A DNA stretch of 64,000 bases. It comes from Molossus alvarezi. Lineage: Eukaryota > Chordata > Mammalia > Chiroptera > Molossidae. Below are positions 25,437 through 36,639 of the stretch, in pieces (position 1 is the first letter of the stretch; the number at the start of each line of letters is the position of its first letter). The DNA is taken from assembly GCA_037176705.1 (NCBI GenBank), contig CM073891.1:96717827-96781826 (forward strand). Reading direction: 5' to 3'. The position numbers and the translations under genes were made by a program. The notes beneath the pieces were generated by a model. The model saw only the letters and a list, made by a program, of their open reading frames with translations, did not search any database and was not told the origin of the DNA.

Positions 25437-25564
25437 TGGAGATGCTGCAGCGTAAGGCTGCTTCAGCTGAGTGGGTCAGCCTGGCCAGCTCCTGGGGAGA
25501 GCAGGTGGAAAAGCAGGGTGGTCTTTCAAAAAACAGGGGGAAATAAAAAATTAGCTGAAAGAGT
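25437..25564 (+). other. Retroviral 3'-end-like sequence with polypurine tract
   Basis: Ends with a purine run AAAAAACAGGGGGAAA (25528-25543) about 20 bp before the LTR of ERV-B. A polypurine tract normally precedes a 3' LTR, so this stretch may be the tail of an upstream provirus that ended in the LTR at 25565. Confidence 0.4.
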
Positions 25565-25959
25565 TGGTGATGTAATAACTCCATTCTGACCCTCAGTTAC
25601 TGCACATACACACCCTGGCAGCTTCTTTTTTGTAAACATAAGGGCCTTGAGAAACCCAAAGAAAACTATAAAGATAAGGGGTTAATCATGGCCTGAGAAA
25701 CTCAGAGGGACCATTAATGGTTGCCTTAACCTCTAACACCTGCTCTTGCTCCCCTTCTATCAGTTCCCCCCTTAACGGTACCAAAAGTGGCACCAAGAAT
25801 GTTTTTTTTTGTTTGTTTGTTTGTGTCTATATAAGTGGGCAACAAAGAAGGCTTGGGGCTGTCGATTTGGGGAGAGCCCCCTTCAGCCCGCTCGTGTAAT
25901 GAAGTGCTCCTTTACAATTCGGCTGTGGTCTCTGGTTATCTCACTGACACCTTACAACA
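25565..25959 (+). repeat. ERV-B 5' LTR
   Basis: Begins TGGTGATGTAATAACTC and ends CTTACAACA. The same sequence recurs at 31638-32038, with shared blocks such as GGTTGCCTTAACCTCTAACA and TTCGGCTGTGGTCTCTGG. Confidence 0.9.
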
Positions 25960-25961
25960 TT

Positions 25962-25979
25962 TGGAGGCCCCCGCGAGAT
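25962..25979 (+). other. ERV-B primer-binding site, tRNA-Gln-like
   Basis: Starts TGGAGG two bases after the LTR end and continues to CGAGAT; about 15 of 18 bases agree with the complement of a tRNA-Gln 3' end. Confidence 0.55.
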
Positions 25980-26708
25980 CCCTGGTGCTTTCTGACACCA
26001 GGGAATAGACGCCTAGGATGAATAGCCTCTCCTGGTCTGGCCACTGGATACCTGTAGTTCTTTAGGGGGGTACCCCCTGAGACGTTCCAGGGCCCCAAAG
26101 ATCCTGCTTAGGTTTCCGATGAGTGGCCAGGAGATGACAAGGCGTCCCCAAAAGATTTAAGGAGACCTGGTAAAAAAACCTCTGGAGGTAGGTTCTGGAT
26201 GACCGGTCTTTCTGGGCGCGAGTGAGAGGGCCGGACATGGCGTACCTCTCCTCTCTGGATCCCCCTAAGACATTAGGTGGGGTTCATTCTGTTCCCACTG
26301 GATAAAAAATTTTCCTTGGCCCCCCACTGGGGTGGAAGGGGAGTCTGATCACCTCCCGGGAACTTCTGGTGCGTGCATGTGACTATGTGGATGCAATTGT
26401 GTGTGAGTGACCATGTTCCACGACACTTGTTACGCAGCCTGTATAAGTCCTTACCTGTGGTCCCGTGATGACCTCATAAAGCTAAGGGCAGTATCAGATT
26501 CTTGGGGACATTCTGGTCTCCACCTGCGAACCTGATTCGTGCCAGGGGATTATACCGGCCTGCCAATGCCAAGAGGCGTCTAAATCTCCGTGAGGGAAAC
26601 GGCCAGGAGAACGAAGTGAAAAGTTTCTGTCTTGTGTGTCTTCCCTTGTTTTTGTCCTCGTTTCCTCTCTACTGTGCCTCCCTCAACTTTGTTACGGTTA
26701 GTCTCATC

Positions 26709-27200
26709 ATGGATAGAAGCCCTAGTGGCCAAAAGACCTCACTGGGTTACTTAGTAAACATTCTTAGAGAAGGATGGGAGGAAGGGCACAGAAATATTTA
26801 AAGGAAAGTTAAGGACCTTCTGTGAATTAAATTGACCCATGCTCGGGGTGGGCTGGCCGGATGCGGGATCCTTTAACCCTGTGTTAGTGCGGGCAGTTTG
26901 GAATCAGGTCACAGGGGAGCCAGGACACCCAGACCACTCCCCTATATTGATCAATAGCTTGACTTAATGAGACACCAACCCCCATAATTAAAGAGCCATG
27001 CCCTCCAGACCAGGGCACAAATACTAGTAGTGTGCCCCAAACTGGGCCCCAAGAGAAACCTGGGAAAAGGTAGGGAAGTGCCTGGGAGGCAGAGACACAG
27101 CGAAAGTTCTGAACAAGGTTCCAGCACAAACATTTCCTCTTTGGTCCCTAATTAGAGATTGCCTTGATCCAGTGCAGGAGGCTAATAAGGTAGGGAGACA
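26709..27200 (+). pseudogene. ERV-B gag 5' part (matrix-like)
   Basis: ATG at 26709, a short open stretch, then stops. A later frame reads VRAVWNQVTGEPGHPDHSP, resembling gammaretroviral matrix. Preceded by a leader of about 730 bp. Confidence 0.5.
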
Positions 27201-27269
27201 GGGTGTAGTAAAAGACTTGACAAAAGCTGAGAAAGGCTATGAGTCCTTAAAGACCCCCCCACTGCCTTC

Positions 27270-27480
27270 CCTACAGCTGTGATTAATATTTGTGCTTTGA
27301 AGTCCTGGAAAGAGCTCCAAACAAAAGGAGAGAATTCACTAGATCTTACATCCATCAGACAAGGACCTGAAGAGCCATATCAAGATTTTTATAGCTCAGT
27401 TGCTACAGGCAGTTAACAGAGTAATGTGATTCAGGGGCTGGCACATCAATAGTTAAACAGCTTGCCTATGAGAATGCTAG
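27270..27480 (+). pseudogene. Class II-like capsid fragment in ERV-B
   Basis: Reads ALKSWKELQTKGENSLDLTS, then IRQGPEEPYQDFY, a pattern typical of betaretrovirus/ERVK capsid, then stops. Confidence 0.6.
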
Positions 27481-27734
27481 TAAGCCCTGCAGAGAGGCAC
27501 AGAGCCCTTACCACAAAGACAACCTCTTGAACCCCAGCAAGGAAAAGGCAAGTGAGGCCAGCCCCAGCCTCATCAAACAGTAGGAGAAATGTCTGTCACC
27601 CCTGCTCAGGTGTTCCAACCAGGGTGGAAAGCAGATCTACAATCTGGAATCTTTACCGCGCGACCTCAGGGAGCGCAAGACTGGACCTCTGCCCCACCGC
27701 CCAGTAGGTATTAACACCAGAGATGGGGCCACAA

Positions 27735-28220
27735 GCTATTCCAACAGGGGTCTATGGGCCACTACCTAATGGAACAGTAGTTTAATCTTAAGAAGGAGTA
27801 GTCTCACTATGAAAGTGTTCCAAGTGTTGCCTAGAGTTATCCATTTTGATTATTTGGGGGAAATAAAAGTTATGGCCCAAACCACTAAAACCATTATACA
27901 AGTTTTACTTGAAACTAGAATAGCACAAATTGTAATTTTACTGCATAAGGCGGCTGGGAAAATGCTAAAGTGCTATCAAAGGAATGGCGGGGAGAGGGAG
28001 GATTCGGCTCCACAGACGGAGCCTGCTGGGCACAGCTAATTACCCAAGGTCGCTGGGAATAGAACTCAGTTTGAATAGGAAGAAATTTAAAGGTATTTTA
28101 AATATAGGAGCAGATGTTTCTATGGCTGATTTACAAGGAATAGGACAGGTTTCTAGGCCTCAACAAAGTGCACAGTTTATCAAATGGAAAGATTCTGAGG
28201 GCAACACTAAGTTTTTTTAA
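27735..28220 (+). pseudogene. Class II-like dUTPase and protease remnant in ERV-B
   Basis: Fragments read VLPRVIHFDYLGEIKVM and a TRIAQIVIL-like strand, typical of the betaretroviral dUTPase. Then come KFKGILNIGADVSMADLQG and FIKWKDSEGN, typical of beta-type protease. The catalytic triad Asp of DTGA is Asn here (NIGA), so it would be dead. The two parts are in different frames with stops. Confidence 0.7.
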
Positions 28221-29120
28221 CCCTAAATTATAGATAATTTGTCTGTTAATCTTTAGGGATGGGACCCCGTCCTTCCACCCCCTCAGAGGAGGGGAAACTC
28301 CCCCGCATGTCTGGGACTGCAACACACAAACCACTGCGGCAGATGTACCAAGAAGGGGGAGCAGCCGGAAAGGGGCCGTCCCTGCCGGTGGGCCACTGTG
28401 CACGTCCCACATGGCGTGGAGTTCCCCGCTGCACATCGGGATCAGGGTCCAATGCGGAGAGCCCCTTACCCTGAGAAACGGGAGCGGTGGACAGTGGGCA
28501 GGTGTGCAGGCACTAACCCGGAGGCCACAGGGGCCCACAGGGTTCCCCAGGGAAGGCAGTCAGGCCGAAGAAGGGGCATGTTCCTTTGGTGCCAGCCCAG
28601 GAGGACCTGTGGGTTTGGCGGCATTGAGTGCAACAATGTAGGTTTTCAACGGAGCTGTTAATTTTGGGGAGTTGGGCGTGGGCACAAAAGGCTCTTGGAG
28701 AGAGTTGAAAACCCTCTGCCCATGGTGGGACCCAAATACTGTCAGGGGAGGGCTTCTGTAGACACTTTTCACTGTGTTCTCCTGTTAGTCCTAAAGGCCC
28801 AATAGGTTGAAATAGCTCAAAAGAGATATAATTATAGGGACACCCCTAGGGAAAAACAAGATAATAGAATAACAAAGGTAATAATAACAGCCTTATGGGA
28901 AACAGGGCCCATAGAAAAGGATCATCCTCGGAAGGGAAGCTAAGAAGGGAAACATGAGGAAAGGTCAGGCTAGCAGGCCTAGGTCCTGATTAGGGATAGA
29001 AAAGACAAGGGCAAAGTCAGGTGTAGAGGAACAAAGTAAAAAGCTGTCCTTAACTTAGGAAAATGACAGGGCTAGGTCTCCTTCCAACTGAGCCCTCCAG
29101 AGCCCAGAATAATACAAGAC
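28221..29120 (+). other. ERV-B unassigned internal segment
   Basis: GC-rich to about 28640, then purine-rich. No retroviral domain recognised; ETGPIEKDHPRKG near 28905 may be a gag C-terminal remnant. Open frames here are short and overlap on both strands. Confidence 0.3.
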
Positions 29121-29129
29121 AATAGGGGA

Positions 29130-29665
29130 CAAACTAGTTAGTTTCCTGGTAGATACTGGTGCAGCAGACTCAGTTCTGACCGAGCCAATGGGACCCTAAC
29201 CTACCCCTGGACTTCAAAAGGACTATAGACCTTGGGGAAAATACTGTGACTCATTCGTTTCTGGTCCTGCTGCAGTGCCCATACCCCCTACTCGGACATG
29301 ATCTCCTCCAGAGATTATTCAATTGCTGGCCGCTGCCACTCCAGGCCAGCCCCCGTGTCAAGTTCCACAATATGTTGGCCATCAATCTTGCCAGCCTGCC
29401 TCCAGACGATGACCCAGAGAAACCTCTGCAGGACTGCCTGGAGGTAATCGACATAGTGCAGACGGCTTGCCCAGACCTCAAGGATGTTCCACTGCCATCA
29501 TCAGATGAGGTATTGTTCACGGACGGGAGCAGCTATGTCCAGGAAGAAATCAGGCATGCCGGGACAGCAATAGTAACTCTGGATTGTGTCATCTGGTCAC
29601 AGTCATTAAGTAGGGAAACTTCAGCCCAATGGGCTGAACTCATAGCCCTAATCCAGGCTCTCTGA
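29130..29665 (+). pseudogene. ERV-B gamma-like protease joined to RNase H (reverse transcriptase deleted)
   Basis: Protease active site FLVDTGAADSVL at about 29150, then CPYPLLGHDLLQRL at the protease end. The same open frame (29246-29665) passes directly into the RT-connection/RNase H region (DCLEVIDIVQ, LFTDGSSYVQ, TSAQWAELIALIQAL). The catalytic Asp of TDGSS and the Glu of AEL remain, but the entire polymerase domain is missing. Confidence 0.8.
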
Positions 29666-29769
29666 TCAGAAAGCTGAGGAGGCAGCCCTAAAACCAGTGG
29701 GGCCTCTCCAGATACACTAGGTCAGAAAATGACTTAGCCAAGCAGAAACAGCCATAAAAGAAATCAATG

Positions 29770-30738
29770 GATAGTGGCCACTGCCTGATGGGAGGTTGTT
29801 AGTTCCAGAGGCTCTAGGTCAGACTTTAGTCAACCAGCTGCACCGGACTACCCACTTAGGTTACACCAAGCTTACTGAACTCCTGAGAGGCAGGCAGTGT
29901 CCAGTAAGGTCACAGGGAAAGGGAGAAGGCAGAAGGAAATAGGAATGTGTAGGTCTAAGTAAGGAGGAGGAGAAGAAAAGCTCAGGGATGTGCAGACAGC
30001 AGATAGATTGAGCAAGCTCTCAGGTTCATGTTAGGGTGGGACTAGGAAAGTCGCAGAGGTTCTATACAAGTTAAAGAAGGATTGTGTAGAGAGAAGCAAA
30101 AATAAATAAAAGAGAGGAATGTACATATTACAGGAAGACAGGACATTAGAAAAATACTTAAGAAAGGAAGAAAATAGGACACCAAATGAGAGAGGGAAGA
30201 GTTTGCCCCTAGTAATAGAATAACAGTCTAGAATGTAATAAAGAGAGTAACAGAGTTAGGCTACTCCTGACTCTTAGATCTGACAATGGCCCTACCTTTA
30301 TAACAAAGATGTCACAGGATATCTCTAAGGGGTTAAATATAAATTAGAAGCTCTGTTGTGCTTACTGCCCACAGAGTTCCGGGCAGGTAGAGTGCATGAA
30401 CAGGACCTTAAAAGAAACCTTAATCAAATTTACTTTAGAAACCGGTGAAAACTGGACCACTCTGCTCCCCCTGGCCCTCTTACAGTTCTTGCAGGCCCTG
30501 CAGTCCGCCCAGAAGGCCGTCCATAAACACATCTGCAATGCCCTGCCTGTGCTCACCTCGGACCCTGTGCACCCTTTCCAACCTGGGGATTCGGTGTAAA
30601 GAAATTCACCACCCAGGGACTAACTCTGGCCTGGAAGGGACCATACACTGTCATCCTGCCTGCACCAACGGTGTCAAGGTCAATGGCATCCCAGTCTGGC
30701 TGCACCATTCCCGGATGAAGGCAGAAAAAGCAGAATAG
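29770..30738 (+). pseudogene. ERV-B integrase remnant
   Basis: An N-terminal piece reads QLHRTTHLGYTKLTELLR (zinc-binding His pair). After a purine-rich, unrecognised stretch (about 29900-30240) come LRSDNGPTFI and [15 protein letters not shown], the second and third acidic parts of the DDE core. The C-terminal domain follows across a frameshift at about 30598. The region of the first catalytic Asp is not identifiable. Confidence 0.75.
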
Positions 30739-30769
30739 ACGGTCCAGGCCTCTCCAGATTCCTTAAAGA

Positions 30770-31590
30770 TGAGACTCTTGCATTTATTGGGACTCTAATT
30801 TTTCTGGTTATAACTCTTCAAGGGAATCTTTATAGATCTGGGAACTTAGAAATAGGATATTGGGGGAGGTCTTAAGAAATATCACCACAAAGGGGATAGA
30901 AAAACCTATTTTCAGTCTTGACCTATGTGACCTCATGAGAGGCACCATAGGCACAGATAGTATTACTGAAGATTGATGTCATATAGAAGGGCCCCTCCTC
31001 TGGGGTTATAGGGCATCTACGGGGGAATGGGGACGACCAGGGGTAGGAATCTATATATGCCCAGAAAGCAGTACAGTCACCACAAGTTGCTTAAATGCAA
31101 ATGAATACGTTTGTCTATCTTGGGGTTATGAAACTATATATACTGCTAAGGGCTATCTGAGAAGCAGGGACTCTCATATAGATTTTAGAAAGTTAACCAA
31201 GCCCAAGGGTTTCCCTATAGGAAAATCTGACCCCATTCAGGTTAATGTCATTAGTCAGCCAGACTTTTATTAGCCCACAGGAAGGACATAGGGGTTGACT
31301 GCTAGTTATGCCTAAATTTGGGGCCACCTTATTATATAGGGCTAGGCCTCTCTGAGCCAATTTCCCAGACCTCAAATGCTGACAACTGTACATAAGACCA
31401 GCCCAAGTTAACTTTGGGGGATATCCAGGGGCAAGGGACTTGCATACTCCCACCTAAGTATAACCTCCAGCAATACAAAACAGACGAGATTTAGATCTCC
31501 TTTATCCTCAAGCAGGGAGGACTCTGTGTGGCACTAGGCGACACTTGCTGTTTCTATGCCAATAATTTGGGAATAATACAGGGACAGAGT
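30770..31590 (+). pseudogene. ERV-B env remnant
   Basis: Many stops. Surface-subunit-like Cys motifs lie at about 30990-31140. Near 31505-31580 a TM-type GGLC...CC motif with six residues between Cys and the CC pair is followed by FYANN. The membrane anchor is missing before the 3' LTR. Confidence 0.65.
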
Positions 31591-31637
31591 CCTTAATAAA
31601 AAAAAAGGTCAATGATTTGACTTGTACATAAAACCAG

Positions 31638-32038
31638 TGGTGATGTAATAACTCTATTCTGACCTTCAGTTACTGCACATACACACCCTGGCAGCTTCTT
31701 TTTTGTAAACATAAGTGCCTTGAGAAACCCAAAGAAAACTATAAAGATAAGGGGTTAATGGCCTTGAGAAACTCAGAGGAATCATGAGAAAAAGATTAAT
31801 GGTTGCCTTAACCTCTAACACCTGCTCTAGCCCCCTTCTATCAGTTCCCTCACTTAACGGTGCCAAAAGCAGCACCAAGAATGTAGTTTTCTTTCCTCTG
31901 TAGTTTGTGTCTATATAATCAGGCAACAAAGAGGTTCGGGGCTGTCGATTTGGGGAGAGCCCCCCTTCAGCTCACCAGTGTAATAAAGTGCTCCTTTACA
32001 ATTCGGCTGTGGTCTCTGGTTATCTCACTGACACAACA
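31638..32038 (+). repeat. ERV-B 3' LTR
   Basis: Direct copy of 25565-25959. It has an extra segment near 31780 (GAATCATGAGAAAAAGATT) and lacks about five bases at the end (GACACAACA). Confidence 0.9.
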
Positions 32039-32246
32039 GTGAGGGTAAGAATGAACTTTGCACTGAATGTCAAGGTACAAGAGGCAGGAGTGAGGAGACC
32101 AGTGAGGTTGATGACCACGGATTTGAGAGAAGACTGGGGAGAGGACACCATCTGGAAACCAGATAGCACCACCACTCTGCCCTCCTACCCCACCCCTTTC
32201 TTGGGTGAAGGAATACTATAGCGGCCCATTAATAGATTGTGAAATT

Positions 32247-32501
32247 GCCCTGGCCAGTTTAGCTTGGCAGTTAGAGTGTCAGCCCATGGACCAATGAGTC
32301 GCGGGTTTCATTCTGGTCAAGGGCACAGGCCTCTGTTGTGGTTCCAGTTCGTCCCCGGCCCTGGTTGGGGTTGTGCAGGAGGCAACCAGTTGATGTGTCA
32401 CTTTCACGTCGATGTTTCTCTCTCGTCTTTCTTTCTCTCTCCTTCCAACTCTATGTGAACAAAAGTGGAAAAATGTCCTCGGGTGAGGATAAAAAAAAAA
32501 A
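32247..32501 (+). repeat. VES SINE, common subtype
   Basis: Target AGATTGTGAAA on both sides. Confidence 0.93.
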
Positions 32502-34613
32502 AAGATTGTGAAACCAATTTAGTGCTTTGTGACTAGCATTTATTAGAAACTAACAGAGTATTGCACATAATCAGGATTGTTTCTGTTTCAGTGTGTGTCT
32601 ACTCAGTTGCAATGCGAAAGTGTTTTCTACTATGGTAAAAAAAGAAAAGCCAGTGTTCTGGAATAGTTTTCTTTGTAGATTTTCAGTATTAACCAGCTCT
32701 TCCACTGAGTTAGTGAAGGCATTGTCACTCCATGCATTCCTGATCGTTGTATGCTAGTAATTAGTAAAATCTTCATCCACCCTATAGGATGGACCAACTG
32801 TCTAGATCAGTTGAAAAGCCTGAATTAAATTTGACTACTTTAAACGAATTTAATGTTTATGATTTCTAAATAGAGCAAGCTAACCAACTGTTCCATGGTA
32901 CACAGGGGTGGTTTAGCCTGGGTGAATAGACAAGAGTAATTTGTAATTGACATTTCAAAGAAGTCTTAGAAACAGGCCAGCCTTTGTTTAAATCATAATT
33001 ACCCTGTTTGTATGTAAAAGGATACTTCTAAAGCTTTTCAAAACAACTGGTTCTTTTAAGTAGATAATTATTCCCCTTTCCAATCTTGTTTATACTATTC
33101 GAAACTTTAGTGAACTCTTTTTTTTCCCTCCATAGATAGTACAAAGGTTAACTTCAGCCAGCCCTTCCTTAAATGATCACAAATTCCCAATTAGTAAATT
33201 CTAAACAGGGTTCCCCTGTAACAATATACTAGAAACTTGTATGATGTGTTCTTTATTGCTTTGAATAACATCTGACAAGTTTCCAAGTACCAGGTGACCT
33301 GGATATTCTCTGCGTCAGGAACATATGGTCACAGAGGTACTTGAGAGAGTATAGACACAAGCATGCAGGGGTGGGGAAAGAGACAAAGGGAAACAATGCT
33401 TTTTTTTGTACCTATTATATATCAACAGTATTAGATTATAGTCACTTTTTTTGATATAAAAAAGAGCTGCACTTTTTATCTAAATTTAACAAAGGTACAG
33501 ATGAAAACAGAAAACTGATTTTTTAAAATTGTCAACTGGAAATTATTAGAGAGGCCTAGAGAAGTTGGCTAAGATATACTGGTTCTTTTTTGAGTAACAT
33601 TTCTCATTGCAGATTTCCATTCAGTGCACAAAAGGAAATACAGAATATTCTAAAAAAAAAAAAATCCTAAAAGAGAAGAATGTTATAATCCTGGGCAATA
33701 CAGTTTTCTTGTCCTTATCTTATTTTTTAAAATCTTCTGAGCTTGGCTTTTTTTCATGGACAGTTGCCTCAAGCTGCTTTATTACAGGGTCTGTTGTCCA
33801 TAATCGTCTTTGTTCGTTTGGGCCCTCTCTCACCGTGAAGTTTCATGTGTTCAAAATCTTGGTTTAGCAGTGAGAACATCAGGCAGGGAGCCAACTCTGC
33901 TACTAATTAGTATAAATCAAAAGGGGGAAACGGGGAGATAAAAACCAGGTCCCAGCGGAAGGGTCTGCAGCCAGGGTTAGTAAGACTGACTGGCAGGTCA
34001 GAGTTGAGTAAGAGACAAAGGGGCCTGGAGAAATGCCACTTAGGGCCAGAATCTCTTTGTCTCTTTTCTCTGATTACACCCGTTCAGATGCAGAAAAGGG
34101 TCTGTGGCAGCCTCCTTTGATTGTTTTCCTTTTATTCAAGCAGACCCTCATTTTTGTTCCATTGTTCCACCTCCCATAAAGATTTAGAATTAGGTCCTGA
34201 TTGGTCAAAGCCAACCATGGCTGTGCCCTTCCGTCAATGAGTGGTTTACGCATGGGTTCATGATCTAATTCTGGAAAGGGTAGTGTGCTGGTGGGGGCAT
34301 TCTGAGAAAGGTCTTTTCGGTCTTCATAAAGATTTGCACCGGGAAGAAATGGTTCCTTTTTGTTTGGTGGATGATGTCAAGTCTGCACACAATGACTGCA
34401 ACTTTGACAGCTACATGGTACAGATATTACTCTGAACATGTCAGAGTGAGAATGTGGAAAAGAATAAGTCCTGAGCTGCTGAATGAACAAACTCTGGAAT
34501 CATCTTACTATTTAACTTCTTATTAGGCAATAAAATTCTCATTGTTTAAGCATTTTAAGTTGGCTTTTCTGTTACTTGCAGCCAATATAGGGTCTTGGTC
34601 ATCTTATCTAATA
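32502..34613. other. Intergenic stretch, nothing recognised
   Basis: About 2.1 kb, mostly AT-rich unique-looking DNA. Open frames at 33607 and 34241 have no recognisable domain. Confidence 0.5.
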
Positions 34614-34641
34614 TAATTTATTATTATTATTATTATTATTA
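34614..34641. repeat. (TTA)n microsatellite
   Basis: About nine TTA/TTATTA units beside a VES poly-T end. Confidence 0.85.
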
Positions 34642-34888
34642 TTTTTAATCCTCACACGAGGATATTTTTTTCATTTTTTGTACAGATAGAATGGGAGGGA
34701 GAGAGAGGAAGGGAGAGAGAGAGAGAAACATCGACGTGAAAGGGACACATCGAGTGGCTGCCACCCGCACGACCAACCAGGGCCGGGGACAAACTGCAAC
34801 CGAAGTACATGCCCTTAGCGGGAACCGAACCCGGGTCTCTCCGGACCGCAGGCCGACGCTCTAACCGCTGAGCCAAACTGGCCAGGGC
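34642..34888 (-). repeat. VES SINE, common subtype
   Basis: Complete copy. CTAATATAATTTATTATT on the left and CTAATTTATTATT on the right suggest the target. Confidence 0.93.
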
Positions 34889-34960
34889 TAATTTATTATT
34901 TTTTTTTGGAATTCACCAGAATCCTGAGATTCCAAGATTTTGTTTTTTTATTTTATTTAA

Positions 34961-35176
34961 AAATTTTTTTTCTTTATTGATTTTAGAGAGAGAGAGAAAG
35001 GGAGAAGGAGAGAGAGATAGAAACATTGATGAGAGAGAATATCGATTGGCTGCCTCCTGCATGCCCCCCACTGGGGATCGGGCCCACAACCTGGGCATGT
35101 GCCCTGACTGGGAATCAAACCGGCGACTTCTTGGTGCATGGGTTGATGCTCAACCACTGAGCCACACTGGCTGGGC
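34961..35176 (-). repeat. VES SINE, AATCAATAAA-tailed subtype
   Basis: Complete copy with little divergence from 5612-5828. Confidence 0.9.
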
Positions 35177-35610
35177 TGAAAAAAATACTTTTTTCAGTAT
35201 GATAGTGATCCGGGTATGTTGGGATGAGGTGGAAGTAGGAGGCTGAAGAAAGGAAAGAGGCTGGAGTGCAACTGGGAAGGTGTTGATGAAGGTGACCGGG
35301 GAGGGCAGGGTCCAGGCCGTGGCAGAAAGGAGCATATTACCTTCTACCAGTCAGGAGGGGCATTCTGAGGGGTGAGAAGCAATGCTACCTGGTACCCCAG
35401 GTTACCACATTAACAAAGAGCTAATGGTCATTTGGCCTCTTCTGTAAAATCTCCTGACCTGCTTAGTTTTTGTCTGAAGTTCCTTTAAAGAGGGAAGAGC
35501 CTTTTATTGCACAATTAAAGATCAGATAAGAAGATAGTACATGCATATGCAGGTTTAGAGTAATATTTTTTATTGCGAATGAGGTCAAATAATCAGTAAG
35601 AGTAAGTCTG

Positions 35611-35874
35611 GCACTGACCGGTTTGGCGCAGCGGTTAGAGTATTGTCCTACAGACCAATGAGTGGAGGATCCGATTCTGGCAAGGGCACGTGCCTCGGTT
35701 GTGGTTGGTTCCAGCTCTGGTCGGGGTCGTTCTGGAGGCAACCAGTCGATGTGTCTCTCTCATGTCGATGTTTCTCTCTCTCTCTCTCTCTTCCTCTCTC
35801 TCCCTCTCTCTCCTTCCACTCTATCTGAACAAAAATGGAAAAAATATCCTCAGGTGAGGATTAAAAAAAAAAAA
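35611..35874 (+). repeat. VES SINE, common subtype
   Basis: Flanked by AGAGTAAGTCTGG on both sides. The head reads GCACTGACCGG rather than GCCCTGGCCGG. Confidence 0.92.
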
Positions 35875-36639
35875 AGAGTAAGTCTGGATTCAGATCCCTC
35901 CCTCCTTTGCTAAGGAGAAGTTGGGAGGGGTAGACAAAGATAGAATAGGGACTTGAAGAAACCCCTTCCAGCCTAGCCACCTTCCCACATTTGATTCCTC
36001 TGCCTAAAAGCCAGTCACCAAATCTTGAAGTGTTGAACTCTTCAAGTGTTGAACTTCTCCTTAATTTTAAGACTAATCTCAAAGATCAGCCCTCTAACAT
36101 TTTCTGTGGCTCTCCCAGGACAGCTGGGTTCCCACAGTTGAGATCTCTGTTGTAACCCTGAGCTTACTGTAATGAAACCAGTCTTTCAAATGTTTGATCT
36201 TCAAATATAACTGGAAGTTTTGGGCACTCTGCATTGATACCCCTAAACTCCCAGAACTTTAATTTTTCTACTTAAGCTCATGAATGAACTTTTCAAACAA
36301 CTGCATTGTTTAATTTTATTGGCATCAATTTTTTGTGTGCATCAGTGTTTGTATATCTATTTGAATATTTACACATGGAAAAATGAATGTTGATGTTAGT
36401 GATAAGAAGAGTAGATTTTAATAAATTTAGTGCAGTTGAAACAAAGCTGGAAATCATTAGACAAGCTGGAAGGGGTGCATTTTAGTTAGCATAAGTCACA
36501 TATTTGGACTTAAGCCTGTTGACTCTGTTCATTTGTGGGAAAAAAAAGGTCAAAATTAGAGAACACATATAAAATGCTGAAAAATACATTCCTGAAGAAT
36601 ATATCTGAAAGGTGATGTGAACTAATTCCTTATATAAAT

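Larger units (their letters stand above)
20750..25440 (+). mobile_element. ERV-A: broken class I (gamma-like) endogenous retrovirus, pol deleted
   Basis: Order on the plus strand: partial LTR, primer-binding site resembling tRNA-Phe, gag leader, proline-rich and capsid/nucleocapsid remnants, protease, then env with its transmembrane subunit. Reverse transcriptase, RNase H and integrase are absent between protease and env. Each gene has frameshifts and stops. The 3' side is rearranged: instead of a direct 3' LTR there is an inverted fragment of the same LTR (25272-25436), next to a VES stub. At least four VES copies entered the leader and gag region. Class I assignment rests on the capsid and protease motifs and the CC-containing TM subunit. 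Confidence 0.8.
25565..32038 (+). mobile_element. ERV-B: two-LTR provirus with mixed class I and class II content
   Basis: 6.5 kb element: LTR (25565-25959), Gln-tRNA-like primer site, leader, gamma-like matrix remnant, a class II (beta-like) capsid/dUTPase/protease block (27270-28230), gamma-like protease joined to RNase H, integrase and env remnants, then the 3' LTR (31638-32038). All reading frames are broken. Reverse transcriptase and the env membrane anchor are deleted. No convincing target-site duplication is seen. The LTRs differ by scattered substitutions and indels, so insertion is not recent. Confidence 0.85.
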
